Notes: generated by a model from the letters alone, not told the origin. Shown: positions 10,195 to 21,337, counted from the first letter of the stretch. The stretch is DNA of 64,000 nt from Actinopolyspora saharensis (GCF_900100925.1 NZ_FNKO01000002.1:2232001-2296000); one strand, 5' to 3'. Made by a program: numbers and translations.

Positions 10195-10832
10195 CCGCGG
10201 AGTCGTCGGAGAAGTACCGCAACGAGTTGATGTTCGCGCTGCGGGTGCGCGATGTGCCGGGGGATCGGATCGGCGACGTGCTGGCCGAGGTGGAGACCCA
10301 CGTGGCAGAGAGCGGCGAGGACCCGGTGGAGGCGTTCGGAACGCCCGGGGAGTACGCGGCGCGCGTGGCCGAGGAGTTCGGTCCGGCCGGTGGTTCACCC
10401 CGGCGAGCCGTGCTGCGCCCCGGCGTGCTGCTGGTCTGCGCGCTGGCGCTGTGCGGTGCGGAGTTGGTGACCTCCGCCGTCACCACGAGCGAGGTCGCGC
10501 TGACGATCGGTCAGCTGCTCGGCATCCTCGTCCTGCTGGCGCTGCTGGTGGTGCCGCTGTTGCTGGCCGTGCGCGCGGCGACCGAACTCCGCAGCACCGG
10601 GCGGCGACTGTGGTTCGGGCTGGGGGCGCTGGCGACGCTGGTGCTCGCACCGTTCGTGGCGAACGCGGTCGAGCGAGCGGTCGGTGCGGAGCAGGTGCTG
10701 TTCACGATGCCGCGCCCGCTGGCCCTCGTCGTCGCGGCGGTGCTCCTGCTCGGCACGGTTGCCCTGCTGGTTCGGTTCATCCGCGAGAACTGGATCGTGG
10801 ATCCCAGGACCAGTGCTCGCGGGGGTTCGTGA
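10191..10832 (+). CDS. HAAS-domain membrane protein (PadR partner)
   Basis: A 213-residue protein with an N-terminal cytoplasmic helical domain (YRNELMFALRVRDVPGDRIGD and then EVETHVAESGEDPVEAFG) that matches the HAAS/DUF1700-like module. Four hydrophobic segments follow at about 75-95, 100-125, 137-157 and 175-195. HAAS proteins are typically encoded right behind a PadR repressor, as here, and are thought to form a two-gene sensing unit. The start ATG overlaps the padR stop. No catalytic residues are seen. Confidence 0.8.
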   Translation: MTAESSEKYRNELMFALRVRDVPGDRIGDVLAEVETHVAESGEDPVEAFGTPGEYAARVAEEFGPAGGSPRRAVLRPGVLLVCALALCGAELVTSAVTTSEVALTIGQLLGILVLLALLVVPLLLAVRAATELRSTGRRLWFGLGALATLVLAPFVANAVERAVGAEQVLFTMPRPLALVVAAVLLLGTVALLVRFIRENWIVDPRTSARGGS

Positions 10833-10900
10833 GCCCGCCGGGCGACCTCGGACAGGTGATCGCCCGGCCCCGCGCTTCTCACGACCCCGCCCGCGAAACG

Positions 10901-10928
10901 TCCCCGGAGCGCTCCGGCGCTCCGGGGA
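10901..10928. terminator. Hairpin terminator between convergent genes
   Basis: A perfect 12-bp stem (TCCCCGGAGCGC and GCGCTCCGGGGA) with a 4-base loop TCCG, lying directly against the stop codon of the leftward ALDH gene at 10929 and downstream of the rightward HAAS gene. There is no T-run. Its position suggests bidirectional termination. Confidence 0.65.
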
Positions 10929-11822
10929 TCAGGTCCCGAGGGTGTGCCACACCGTTTTCAGGCCGGTGAACGCGCGCATGCGCCGCAAACCGGGGTCACG
11001 GCTCCAGTCCGGCTCCGCGACGGGGGCGTCGAACACCCGCTTCGCCGTTCCGGAGGCGTTGCGCTCCAGCTCGGCGCGGAGCTCCTCCGGAGCCCCGCTC
11101 GGGTCCAGGGCGTTCACATCGGCGTGCGCGGCCAGCCACGGAGCCAGCTCGCCCACGTCACCGGTGAGCACGTTGACGACCCCGCCCGGCACGTCGGAGG
11201 TGGCCAACACCTCGCACAGCGTCACCGCGGGCAACGGGCGCTCGCGGTCGACGAGGACCACCGCACCGTTGCCGACCGCGATCACCGGAGCGAGCGCGCT
11301 GACCAGCCCGAGCAGCGAGGAGCGCCGGGGAGCCAGCACGCCGACCACCCCGAGGGGCTCCGGCGCGGAGTGGGAGGTGTGGGGCCCGGAAACCTGGTTC
11401 GCGCCGCCGAGCACGGTTCCGAGCTTGTCGGTCCAGCCCGCGTACCAGAAGACCCGGTCGACAGCGGCGTCCACAGCGGCTTCCGCCTGTTCGCGGGAGA
11501 CCCCCTCGGAGTCGGCGACCACGGTGGCGAACTGCTCGCGCCTGTCCTCCAGCATCTCGGCGACGCGGAACAGCACCTGGCCGCGATTCCGCGCGGTCGC
11601 CGCGGACCAGGTCTCGAACCCCTTCCGCGCGGCGGAAACGGCGTCGCGCAGGTCCTTGCGCGAGGCCATGGCCGCGTTCGCGAGGAAACGGCCGTCGGGT
11701 GCCTCGACGGCGTGGACGCGGCCGGACTCGGACCGGGGGAAGGTCCCTCCGATGTGGAGCTTGTAGGTCTTGGGCACCGTCACCCGCTCCCGTCCGCTCA
11801 CCGGTTGTTCACCTTCAGACAT
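10929..11822 (-). CDS. Truncated, non-catalytic aldehyde-dehydrogenase-like protein (second half of a split ALDH16?)
   Basis: A 297-residue product (MSEGEQPVSGRERV...) with the ALDH N-terminal fold (YKLHIGGTFPRSESGR, FLANAAMASRKDLRDAV, FWYAGWTDKLGTVLGG). The Asn site that reads PWNFP in active enzymes is APRRSS here, and the catalytic-cysteine half of the fold is absent. It therefore cannot be an active dehydrogenase by itself. Its start overlaps the end of the upstream ALDH gene by 8 nt. Together the two genes (482 + 297 residues) match the size and order of ALDH16, a two-domain ALDH with a degenerate second domain that I recall being linked to deoC in bacteria. I infer it is a structural partner of the upstream ALDH. 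Confidence 0.75.
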   Translation of the reverse strand: MSEGEQPVSGRERVTVPKTYKLHIGGTFPRSESGRVHAVEAPDGRFLANAAMASRKDLRDAVSAARKGFETWSAATARNRGQVLFRVAEMLEDRREQFATVVADSEGVSREQAEAAVDAAVDRVFWYAGWTDKLGTVLGGANQVSGPHTSHSAPEPLGVVGVLAPRRSSLLGLVSALAPVIAVGNGAVVLVDRERPLPAVTLCEVLATSDVPGGVVNVLTGDVGELAPWLAAHADVNALDPSGAPEELRAELERNASGTAKRVFDAPVAEPDWSRDPGLRRMRAFTGLKTVWHTLGT

Positions 11823-13263
11823 CGAGGTAGGCCTCCAGACCCGCTTGTCCACCCGTGCGGGCGGAACCCGATTCGCGGTTGCCGCCGAACGGGGCAGTGG
11901 GATCGAATCCGTTGAACGCGTTCGCCCAGACCACACCGGTGCGCAGTTGACGTGCCGTCCACAGCGCGCGGGAGCCCTTCTCGGTCCACACCCCGGCCGT
12001 CAGACCGTACGGCGTGTTGTCGGCCTTGCCGACGGCCTCCTGCGGCGTGCGGAAGGTCAGCACGGACAGCACCGGTCCGAAGAGCTCCTCCCGGGCCAGG
12101 CGCATCGACTGCTGCACCCCGGAGAAGACGGTGGGCGCGACGAAGTACCCGCGCCCCGGCAGCGCGCAGGGGCTGGTCCACTTCTCGGCCCCCTCGGCCT
12201 CGCCGGCCTCGACGAGCCTGGTGATCCGATCCAGCTCGGCCGCGGAGTTGAGGGCCCCCACGTCGGTGTTGCGGTCCAGCGGATCGCCCACCCGCAGGCC
12301 GCGCACCCGCTCCCGCACCCGCTCCGCGAACTCGGCGGCGATCGACTCCTCGACCAGGAGTCGCGACCCGGCTCCGCAGACGTTGCCCTGGTTGAAGAAA
12401 GCACCGTCGACCACGCCCTGAACGGCCTGCTCCTGGGCCGCGTCGGCGAAGACGATGTTCGTGCCGTTGCCGCCCAGCGCAAGCGCGGGGCGTTTGCCGG
12501 TTCCGGCCAACCGGTGCTGGACCCGCTTGCCGACCTCGGTGGAGCCGGTGAAGACCGGCTTGGCCACCTCGGGGTGGGTGAGCAGCCTGTCACCGACCCC
12601 GGCTCCCCCTGTGATCACGTTGACCGCTCCGGCGGGAAGTCCCGCCTGCTCGCAGAGCTCGGCGAAGACCAGCGCGCTGAGCGGGGTGGTCTCGGCCGGT
12701 TTGAGCACCACGGTGTTCCCGCAGGCCAGCGCGGGGGCGACCTGGCAGGCCAGCGTCAGCAGCGGGAAGTTCCACGGCAGCACCTGCCCGGAGACGCCGA
12801 GCGGTTCCGGGGAGGGGCCGAAACCCGCGTAGTCCAGCTTGTCGGCCCAGCCCGCGTAGTACAGGAAGTACGCGGCCGCGTTGGGGAGGTCGAACTCGCC
12901 TGCCTGCCGCACCGGTTTCCCGCTGTCGAGGGTCTCCAGCACCGCGAGCTCGCGGGTGCGCTCCTGGAGCAGCCTGCCCAGGCGGAACAGGTACTTGGCC
13001 CGTTCGGTGCCCGTCAGGCGGCCCCAGCCGTCGTGGAAGGCCTCCCGCGCGGCTGCCACGGCCCGGTCCACATCGGCTTCGGTGGTCGTCGGCACTTCGG
13101 CGAGGCGTTCCGCGGTGGCCGGGTTCACACCGGTGGTCGGCTCGCCCGAGCCGTCGACGAACGAACCACCGACGAACAGCCGGTACTCGTCCCGCAGCCG
13201 GGCCAGTTCCGCGGATTCGAGGGCGGGGACGTAGCCCCAGGGGTCAGAACTCGGCTCCGTCAC
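11815..13263 (-). CDS. Aldehyde dehydrogenase family protein (deoC-linked, ALDH16-like)
   Basis: A 482-residue ALDH. The NAD-binding stretch VLPWNFPLLTLACQVAPAL contains the conserved Asn, FTGSTEVGKR is the G-loop, and FFNQGNVCGAGSRL supplies the catalytic Cys. Unusually, the position of the general-base Glu in the ELGGK motif reads ALGGN, so the base is missing or supplied elsewhere. GTG at 13263 overlaps the deoC stop by 4 nt, giving a deoC-ALDH-ALDH operon. DeoC releases acetaldehyde, so acetaldehyde oxidation is a plausible role; I infer this from context only. Confidence 0.85.
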   Translation of the reverse strand: MTEPSSDPWGYVPALESAELARLRDEYRLFVGGSFVDGSGEPTTGVNPATAERLAEVPTTTEADVDRAVAAAREAFHDGWGRLTGTERAKYLFRLGRLLQERTRELAVLETLDSGKPVRQAGEFDLPNAAAYFLYYAGWADKLDYAGFGPSPEPLGVSGQVLPWNFPLLTLACQVAPALACGNTVVLKPAETTPLSALVFAELCEQAGLPAGAVNVITGGAGVGDRLLTHPEVAKPVFTGSTEVGKRVQHRLAGTGKRPALALGGNGTNIVFADAAQEQAVQGVVDGAFFNQGNVCGAGSRLLVEESIAAEFAERVRERVRGLRVGDPLDRNTDVGALNSAAELDRITRLVEAGEAEGAEKWTSPCALPGRGYFVAPTVFSGVQQSMRLAREELFGPVLSVLTFRTPQEAVGKADNTPYGLTAGVWTEKGSRALWTARQLRTGVVWANAFNGFDPTAPFGGNRESGSARTGGQAGLEAYLDV

Positions 13264-14255
13264 AGATCCACCGCCACGTAGTCGGGGCCACTGTAGTGGC
13301 CGTCGAGTTGCGTTCTCCGCTGCATCAGCAGGTCGTTGAGCAGGCCGGACGCGCCGAACCGGAAGAGCAGCGGGCTCAACCACTCGGGACCGGCCACCTC
13401 GTGCACCGCGACGAGGTAGCGGATCGCGTCCTTGGTGGTGCGGATGCCACCGGCCGGTTTGACCCCGCGCAGCTGTCCGGTGCGTTCGCGCCAGTCCCGC
13501 ACCGCCTGCAGCAGCACGTGGGTGACCGGCAGCGTCGCGGCCGGGGATACCTTGCCCGTGGAGGTCTTGACGAAGTCGGCTCCGGCGAGCAGGGCCAGCC
13601 AGCTCGCCCGGCGCACGTTGTCGTAGGTGCCGAGCTCCCCGGTTTCCAGGATCACCTTGAGGTGGGCCCCGCCGCAGGCGGCCCTGACCTCCTTGATCTC
13701 GTCGAAGACCTGCGCGTACCGCCCGGAGAGGAAGGCCGCCCTGTCGATCACCATGTCGACCTCGCCGGCCCCCGAGTCCACGGCGAGCTCGACCTCGGCC
13801 AGCTTGGCGCGCAGGGTGGACCGCCCGGAGGGGAAGGCGGTGGCCACCGAGGCGACCCCGATGCCGGAGTCCCCCAGCGCGGTGACCGCGTCGGCCACCA
13901 GATCCGGGTACACGCACAGCGCGGCCACGGGGGGAGTGCCCGCGTGCTGCTGGTCGGGGTTGCGCGCCTTGGCCGCGAGCGCGCGCACCTTCCCCGCGGT
14001 GTCGGCCCCCTCGAGAGTTGTGAGGTCGATCATGCCGATGGCCGCGTCCACGGCGCGCAGCTTGGCGTCCTTCTTGACGCTGCGCGTGGCCAGCGAAGCC
14101 GCGCGCTGCTCCAGCCCGACGCGGTCCACGCCGGCGAGCCCGTGCAGGAAGCGTTCCAGGGTGGCCCCGCCGCGCGCCGCGTCGGCGAGGTCGGGAGGCA
14201 GCCGGGCCGGGACGTGCTGGGGCCCGGCTCGGCTCGGTGACGGCGAATCGGCCAT
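13260..14255 (-). CDS. deoC: Deoxyribose-phosphate aldolase
   Basis: Cleaves 2-deoxyribose-5-phosphate to acetaldehyde and glyceraldehyde-3-phosphate, finishing deoxynucleoside catabolism. The 331-residue length is that of the long class. The Schiff-base lysine is in ADFVKTSTGK and the second conserved lysine in RGVKPAGGIRT. VDMVIDRAAFLSG and LKVILETGEL are further family blocks. ATG at 14255. It is first in an operon with two ALDH genes and divergent from metG, with about 190 bases between the two starts for both promoters. Confidence 0.95.
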   Translation of the reverse strand: MADSPSPSRAGPQHVPARLPPDLADAARGGATLERFLHGLAGVDRVGLEQRAASLATRSVKKDAKLRAVDAAIGMIDLTTLEGADTAGKVRALAAKARNPDQQHAGTPPVAALCVYPDLVADAVTALGDSGIGVASVATAFPSGRSTLRAKLAEVELAVDSGAGEVDMVIDRAAFLSGRYAQVFDEIKEVRAACGGAHLKVILETGELGTYDNVRRASWLALLAGADFVKTSTGKVSPAATLPVTHVLLQAVRDWRERTGQLRGVKPAGGIRTTKDAIRYLVAVHEVAGPEWLSPLLFRFGASGLLNDLLMQRRTQLDGHYSGPDYVAVDL

Positions 14256-14445
14256 GGCCGCAGTCTAAGCCCGTGATCGCGTGCGGAACACTCGCGCCGC
14301 GCCGTCGTCGTGCTCGCTGCTCACGGCGTGGTGCGCGGTCGCAGGAGCCGTCCGCGGCGCGGTCCGGGGCACCGCGCAGCCGAGCGCGCCCGCTTACCCC
14401 AAACCCGTTCGATGCCCTGGGGCAGGGGTACGTAGGCTGTGAACC

Positions 14446-16242
14446 ATGAGTACCTCCGTGCTTACTGGCGTGGCGTGGCCCTACACCAACGGGCCGCGGC
14501 ACATTGGTCACGTCTCCGGAATCGGTGTCCCCTCGGACGTCTTCGCGCGGTACCACCGAATGTCCGGGAACAAGGTGCTCATGGTCTCCGGCAGCGACGA
14601 GCACGGAACCCCCATCCTGGTGCAGGCCGAGAAGGAGGGGATCACCCCGCGCGAGCTGGTGGACAAGTACCACCGGGTGATCGCCGAGGACATGCGTTCG
14701 CTCGGGGTCAGCTACGACCTCTACACCCGCACCACGACGGGGAACCACTACGCGGTGGTGCGCGACATCTTCCGCGCGCTGTACCACAACGGCTACATAG
14801 TTCCGCGCACCACCACGGGCGCGGTGAGTCCCTCCACGGGCCGCACCCTGCCGGATCGCTACATCGAGGGAACCTGCCCGATCTGCGACCAGGACGGGGC
14901 GCGCGGCGACCAGTGCGACAACTGCGGCAACCAGATCGACGCGGCCGAGCTGCGCAACCCCGTGTCCAGGATCAACGGTGAGACTCCACAGTTCGTGGAG
15001 ACCGAGCACCTGTTCCTCGACCTGCCCGCGTTCACCGACTCGCTGGGCAAGTGGCTGTCCACGCGCACCGACTGGCGCTCCAACGTACTGAACTTCACGC
15101 GCAACCTCGTCGAGGACATGCGCCCCAGGCCGATCACCCGCGACCTGGACTGGGGGGTGCCGATCCCGCTCGAGGGCTGGGACGAGCCGTCGATGAAGCG
15201 GCTCTACGTCTGGTTCGACGCGGTGATCGGCTACTTCTCGGCCAGCGTCGAGTGGGCCCGCCGCTCCGGTGACCCGGAGGCGTGGCGCGCCTGGTGGAAC
15301 GACCCGGAGGCCCTGCGGGTCTACTTCATGGGCAAGGACAACATCACGTTCCACGCCCAGATCTGGCCCACCCTGCTGATGGGGCACAACGGCTCGGGGG
15401 ACCGGGGAGGCACGCCAGGTCCCTACGGGGAGCTCAACCTGCCCACCGAGATCGCCTCCAGCGAGTTCCTCACCATGACCGGGTCGAAGTTCTCCACCTC
15501 GCGGGGGACCGTGATCTACGTGCGGGACTTCGTGCGCGAGTTCGGCCCGGACGCGCTGCGCTACTTCATCTCGGCGGCGGGTCCCGAGACGCACGACGTG
15601 GACTTCACCTGGGAGGAGTTCGTCCGCCGGATCAACTTCGAGCTCGTCAACGAGTGGGGGAACCTGGTCAACCGCGCCGTCTCCCTGGCGGCCAAGAACG
15701 TGGGTGCTGTCCCCCAGCCGCGTGATACTCGGGAGGCGGACGAGGAGCTCAAGACCATGGCGCGCGGGGCCTTCGACGTGGTCGGGGGGCATCTGCGGCG
15801 GTCCCGCTTCCGCGCGGCCACCCACGAGGCCATGCGCGTGGTCACCGCGGCCAACAAGTACCTGTCCGAGCAGGAGCCCTGGAAGCGCAAGGACGACCCG
15901 GACCGGCGGGACACCATCCTGCACACCGCGCTGCAGGTGGTCTCGGACGCCAACACGCTGCTCACCCCGTTCCTGCCGCACTCGGCCCAGCGGGTTCACG
16001 AGCTGCTCGGCGGCAGCGGCACCTGGGCGGCCCAGCCGCGGATGGAGGACGTGGCCGATCTGGACGTGACCGAGCGCTCCTACCCGATCCTGACGGGCGA
16101 CTACTCCGCGGAGCAGGCGAGCTGGGAGTCCGAGCCGATCCCGGTCGGCAGGCCGTTGAGCAAGCCGACCCCGCTGTTCGGCAAGCTCGATCCCGAACTG
16201 GCCGAGACCGGTCCGGACTGGGCCCCGCTCCGCACCGATTGA
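14446..16242 (+). CDS. metG: Methionyl-tRNA synthetase
   Basis: Class I synthetase charging tRNA-Met. The HIGH motif is visible as PRHIGH near residue 20 and the KMSKS equivalent as KFSTS in [12 protein letters not shown] zinc-binding CPIC...CDNC insertion lies near residues 145-163. At 598 residues it has the catalytic core and anticodon-binding helical bundle ([17 protein letters not shown] onwards), with no C-terminal EMAP-like dimerisation domain. ATG at 14446. It starts the metG-tatD-rpf-rsmA gene order that is conserved in mycobacteria. Confidence 0.97.
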   Translation: MSTSVLTGVAWPYTNGPRHIGHVSGIGVPSDVFARYHRMSGNKVLMVSGSDEHGTPILVQAEKEGITPRELVDKYHRVIAEDMRSLGVSYDLYTRTTTGNHYAVVRDIFRALYHNGYIVPRTTTGAVSPSTGRTLPDRYIEGTCPICDQDGARGDQCDNCGNQIDAAELRNPVSRINGETPQFVETEHLFLDLPAFTDSLGKWLSTRTDWRSNVLNFTRNLVEDMRPRPITRDLDWGVPIPLEGWDEPSMKRLYVWFDAVIGYFSASVEWARRSGDPEAWRAWWNDPEALRVYFMGKDNITFHAQIWPTLLMGHNGSGDRGGTPGPYGELNLPTEIASSEFLTMTGSKFSTSRGTVIYVRDFVREFGPDALRYFISAAGPETHDVDFTWEEFVRRINFELVNEWGNLVNRAVSLAAKNVGAVPQPRDTREADEELKTMARGAFDVVGGHLRRSRFRAATHEAMRVVTAANKYLSEQEPWKRKDDPDRRDTILHTALQVVSDANTLLTPFLPHSAQRVHELLGGSGTWAAQPRMEDVADLDVTERSYPILTGDYSAEQASWESEPIPVGRPLSKPTPLFGKLDPELAETGPDWAPLRTD

Positions 16243-16260
16243 GGTTTGCCGTTCTCCCCC

Positions 16261-16405
16261 GGCTCAGGTGGTTGCGTGGCGGAACCTCTCGCGGGCTCTC
16301 GCTGCGGGTGTCCCGACATCGGGTAGCGACCTGCACAACGTCTCCGGCCGTCCTCGCGAGAGCACCACGGGAGAACCCGCGGCGGCGCGAGCTGCTCGGG
16401 GCGTG
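16261..16405 (+). repeat. Structured intergenic repeat, copy D
   Basis: Begins about 20 nt after the metG stop, in the same orientation. The inner stem GCTCTCGC/GCGAGAGC is perfect. The outer stem CTCTCG/CGGGAG pairs only if one T-G (U-G in RNA) wobble is allowed. The apical hairpin is GTAG-CGAC-CTGC, again needing one wobble. The central stem is degraded (CCCGAC against GTCTCC). The tail has a further wobble-containing hairpin near 16405-16440. Confidence 0.85.
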
Positions 16406-16524
16406 TTCCGGCGCTCGCCGCGTCGGGAGCACTACGCCAGCCGTCGACGCACCGGCACCGGTACGGACCCGGTGAACGGCGCGGTCGTCTCCGTTCCGAT
16501 GAACGTCTGCGAGGGGAAAGCGAA

Positions 16525-17370
16525 GTGAGCAAGGGCGACAAGCGAACACCGCCTCCGGCTCCGGAACCGCTTTCGGTTCCGGTGGTCGACGCGCACACCC
16601 ATCTCGACGCCTGCGGTGCCTCGAGCGCCGAGGACGTCCACGGCATGGTGGACCGCGCCGAGGCCGCCGGGATCGGCCGCGTGGTGACGGTCGCCGACGA
16701 TCTCGACTCGGCGCGCTGGACCGTGGAGGCCGCCCACTGGGACGAACGCGTCCACTCGGCCGTGGCGCTGCACCCGACCCGGGCGAAGGACTTCGGCGAG
16801 ACCGAGCGGGAGACGTTGCGGGAGCTCGCGCGCGATCCGCGCGTGGTCGCGGTGGGGGAGACCGGGCTGGACTACTACTGGGACTTCTCCCCGCCCGAAC
16901 CGCAGCAGGAGGCCTTCCGGTGGCACATCGGGCTGGCCAAGGAGACGGGCAAGCCGTTGATGATCCACGACCGGGACGCGCACGAGGACATCGTGCGCAT
17001 CCTGGACGAGGAGGGCGCTCCCGAGACGGTGATCTTCCACTGCTTCTCCGGCGACGCCGAGTTCGCCCGCCGGTGCGTCGACGCGGGCTACGTCCTGTCC
17101 TTCGCCGGGACCGCGACGTTCCGCAACGCGAACGCGCGGGGACTCCGGGAGGCGGCGGCCTCGGTTCCGGCCGGGCAGATGCTGGTGGAGACGGACGCTC
17201 CGTTCCTCGCGCCGCACCCCTTCCGCGGACGTCCCAACGAACCGTACTGCGTGAATTACACCGTTCGTGACCTTGCCGAACTGCGCGGGGAGTCGGTCGA
17301 GGAACTGGCAGTGGCCGTGTCTACCACCGCCGAACGAGTGTTCCAACTCGATCGTGTAGTGGGTTCCTGA
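16525..17370 (+). CDS. tatD: TatD-family metal-dependent DNase
   Basis: A 281-residue TIM-barrel hydrolase of the TatD family, 3'-5' exonuclease-type DNases. Metal ligands are visible in DAHTHLD near residue 22, GETGLDYYWD near 115, MIHDRDAHEDI near 150, FHCFSGD near 175 and VETDAPFLAP near 225. GTG at 16525 is the first start after the repeat and has GAGGGGAAAG just upstream. It lies in the conserved metG-tatD-rpfB-rsmA order. Confidence 0.94.
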   Translation: MSKGDKRTPPPAPEPLSVPVVDAHTHLDACGASSAEDVHGMVDRAEAAGIGRVVTVADDLDSARWTVEAAHWDERVHSAVALHPTRAKDFGETERETLRELARDPRVVAVGETGLDYYWDFSPPEPQQEAFRWHIGLAKETGKPLMIHDRDAHEDIVRILDEEGAPETVIFHCFSGDAEFARRCVDAGYVLSFAGTATFRNANARGLREAAASVPAGQMLVETDAPFLAPHPFRGRPNEPYCVNYTVRDLAELRGESVEELAVAVSTTAERVFQLDRVVGS

Positions 17371-17493
17371 GTACTGATCACGCTTCGCAGGCAAAGAGGA
17401 TCAGGTGCGAGCGCGTCGAGTTGCGCCGTGGCAGTGTGCTCCTACCGTCCATTGTGGAAGCCGGGATGGAGAGCCGACCGGGACGAGGGGTGG

Positions 17494-17527
17494 GCCGATC
17501 ATCGCAGCGTACGGAGTTGTGATCGGC
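17494..17527 (+). other. Hairpin in the leader region of the first rpf gene
   Basis: An 8-bp perfect inverted repeat (GCCGATCA and TGATCGGC) in the 241-base gap between tatD and the small rpf gene, about 85 nt upstream of its start. It could be part of a structured leader. I looked for the c-di-AMP (ydaO-type) riboswitch often found before rpf genes and do not see its conserved blocks. Confidence 0.3.
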
Positions 17528-17611
17528 TGGGCATCCTCTCGGGAACCGCGCCGTCGCACTGGCTGACGACGGACGGCTCTCCGCGACCGGAAGCGCGGCG
17601 GAGAGGTTGCC

Positions 17612-17959
17612 ATGACAACTCGGAGTGTCCTTCGCATCGTGATCGTCCTCGTGGCGGTGTCGACCACGGCCGCACCGGCCGCTGCCGTCGCCGAGCACCG
17701 GGAGAGCACCGGGGTGTGGGAACGACTGGCTCGATGCGAGTCCGGCGGCAACTGGCACATCAACACCGGGAACGGTTACTACGGGGGACTGCAGTTCATG
17801 CGCAGTACCTGGCGGGCCTACGGCGGCGAGCACTACGCCCACTACCCGCACCACGCCTCCAAGGGCGAGCAGATCGCCGTGGCGCGGAAGCTCCGCGCGG
17901 CTCACGGGGATTACGGGGCCTGGCCCGCGTGCGCCCGCGAGCTGGGGCTGCCGCGGTGA
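17612..17959 (+). CDS. Small secreted resuscitation-promoting factor (Rpf-domain only)
   Basis: A 115-residue protein with a signal peptide (TTRSVLRIVIVLVAVSTTAA, likely cleaved after AxA around residue 26) and one transglycosylase-like Rpf domain from about residue 34 ([16 protein letters not shown], then GNGYYGGLQF). The catalytic Glu is in CESGG, and the two cysteines (CESGG and PACARELG) fit the Rpf disulphide. It cleaves peptidoglycan and supports regrowth from dormancy. ATG at 17612 follows a GGAGAGG site. It is a minimal paralogue lying directly ahead of rpfB; the Rpf domains of the two are very similar. Confidence 0.92.
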   Translation: MTTRSVLRIVIVLVAVSTTAAPAAAVAEHRESTGVWERLARCESGGNWHINTGNGYYGGLQFMRSTWRAYGGEHYAHYPHHASKGEQIAVARKLRAAHGDYGAWPACARELGLPR

Positions 17960-18181
17960 CGATCGCTCGTGCTCGCGGAGACGGCATCGTCCGAAGGTGC
18001 GAAAAAGTATTATCAAAACAATCGAACCGGTCACGCTTGGTGTCGAGATCTGCGCGTAATGGGACGTGAAATCGGATCGGTTCCCGCGGTCTTGCCCGAT
18101 CGGGTGAGTGTTTCCGATACCACTTGCGCAGGGGTGCCGATTTTCGGTCCGGTAACTCGGATCACAACGATTTCGTTGTCC

Positions 18182-18211
18182 TTGGCAGCACGCAGATCAT
18201 CACGCTAGAGT
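18182..18211 (+). promoter_or_regulatory. Candidate promoter for rpfB
   Basis: TTGGCA (18182-18187), an 18-nt spacer and TAGAGT (18206-18211) fit a vegetative sigma promoter. It would give a leader of about 260 nt before the GTG at 18475. The remainder of 17960-18474 holds no gene I can support, although the region around 18000-18190 is noticeably less GC-rich than its surroundings. Confidence 0.4.
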
Positions 18212-18282
18212 CTCGAACTCGTAAACCGATGACGACGGTCATGGATTACGCCCGCAGTCTTCGCCGGTGTACGTCGGGGTAG

Positions 18283-19983
<1,701 letters not shown>

Positions 19984-20024
19984 TCTCCGCCCGGAGCGGG
20001 AGCGAATCCGCTCGTGAAGCGTTC

Positions 20025-20057
20025 CGGGCCCGGGCGGTGCCTCTCCGCCCGGGCCCG
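20025..20057. terminator. Strong hairpin terminator after rpfB
   Basis: A perfect 13-bp stem (CGGGCCCGGGCGG and CCGCCCGGGCCCG) with a 7-base loop, between the convergent rpfB and P450 genes. The right side is followed by TTCTCGTTCC, a weak T-rich stretch. Probably acts in both directions. Confidence 0.7.
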
Positions 20058-20086
20058 TTCTCGTTCCCGCCGAGCCGGCTGGGTGG

Positions 20087-21337
20087 TCACCGCTTCGGCG
20101 GGTGGACGGACTCGATGACGAAGCCGCTCCGCGGACGAGCGGGCACGCGGCGCAGGGAGATCGTCAGGTCCTGCTCCGGAACCTCGTACTCCAGTCGGGC
20201 CAAGCGGGGGACGAGAGCCCGCAGCAGCGCGCGGGTCGCGTCCTCGCCCGGGCACCGGTGCGAGGTGTCCGGATCACCGCCTCCCTGGGGAACCAGCTCG
20301 TCGCGGTCGACCGGGCGGTCGAGGAAGCGTCGCGGATCGAACGCGTAGGGGTCCTTCCACAGCGCGGGGTCGTGGTTCTGCCCGTACAGGTCGAGCAGCA
20401 CGAGGGTGCCAGCCGGGATCGGTTCGCCGTGCCAGCTCAGGTCCCGCACCGCTCTGCCGCCGACGAACGGTGCGAACGGGTAGAAGCGGCGGACCTCCTG
20501 GACGAAGCCCTCGGTGCGGGCGGGATCGTCCGCGCCCAGCGGCTCCCGGTGGGCGGGCCAGCGGTGCAGCGCGTGCGCGGCGAACGTGAGGAACCAGCAC
20601 ACGGCGACGGTGGGCCGGATGACGTTGAGCAGCTCCACTGCGGCGACGCGGGGGCTCAGCGCTGTTCCGTCGGAGTCGTGGTGCCGAGCGACCACGTCGA
20701 CGGCGGAGTTCCGCGGCACGGTTCTCCTGCCGGAGCGCACGTCCTCGATCAGGCGTGCCAGCCGGTCCTGCTGACGTCTGCGGGCCGACCGGGCTCGCCA
20801 GTGGCGCGGGCCGCCGGTGGCGAACCCGTCGACCAGGGAGACCAGGTCGTGGGCGGTGGGGCGCACCTCGTCGTCGCTCAGCGGGATGCCCGCCCAGCGG
20901 CAGACCCCTCGGGTGAGCACGCTGCTCGCCTCGTCGAACAGCACCACCCGCGGGCGGTCCCTCCAGGAGGAGCTCTCCTCGTCCCACGCGGCGGTGACGG
21001 CCTCGACGAGCTCGTTCGTGCTGCCCGCCTCGCGCACCAGGGAGCCGAAGATCGCTCTGCGCGTGCGGTGGGCGGGTCCGTCGAGGGTGTGCACGGCTTC
21101 GTGGCCGAACAGCGTGCTCAGCACCGGCTCCGGCACGGCCGTGCTCCTGCTCACGTTCTGCTCGTCGTAGAACAGGCGCACCGCCTCGGGGCCGCGCAGA
21201 CCCACCGCGTGCTGCCCCAGCAGCCGGGTGCGGACGAGGGGGCCTGCCGCGTTGTTCCAGCGGGAGGGCAACCAGGCGTAGCCCTCGGTGAGCACGGCCG
21301 GCGTGCTGTCGGTGATGGGAACACGAGGTGACTTCAT
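20087..21337 (-). CDS. Cytochrome P450 of the CYP152 (fatty-acid peroxygenase) type
   Basis: A 416-residue P450. The haem-binding segment reads [16 protein letters not shown] with Cys at about residue 361. [12 protein letters not shown] (Arg-Pro at about 239-240) replaces the usual acid-Thr pair of the I helix. That Arg-Pro is the hallmark of CYP152 enzymes, in which the arginine holds the fatty-acid carboxylate for H2O2-driven alpha/beta-hydroxylation or decarboxylation. [18 protein letters not shown] is another CYP152-like block. No redox partner is encoded nearby, consistent with peroxide use. ATG at 21337. It interrupts the rpfB-rsmA order seen in mycobacteria, so it is likely an insertion. 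Confidence 0.88.
   Translation of the reverse strand: MKSPRVPITDSTPAVLTEGYAWLPSRWNNAAGPLVRTRLLGQHAVGLRGPEAVRLFYDEQNVSRSTAVPEPVLSTLFGHEAVHTLDGPAHRTRRAIFGSLVREAGSTNELVEAVTAAWDEESSSWRDRPRVVLFDEASSVLTRGVCRWAGIPLSDDEVRPTAHDLVSLVDGFATGGPRHWRARSARRRQQDRLARLIEDVRSGRRTVPRNSAVDVVARHHDSDGTALSPRVAAVELLNVIRPTVAVCWFLTFAAHALHRWPAHREPLGADDPARTEGFVQEVRRFYPFAPFVGGRAVRDLSWHGEPIPAGTLVLLDLYGQNHDPALWKDPYAFDPRRFLDRPVDRDELVPQGGGDPDTSHRCPGEDATRALLRALVPRLARLEYEVPEQDLTISLRRVPARPRSGFVIESVHPPKR

Noticed and set aside
11815..15999. 1394-codon continuous frame joining metG antisense to the ALDH gene
   Set aside because: Only the part after the GTG at 13263 is a real gene; the rest is antisense to metG and deoC in another frame.
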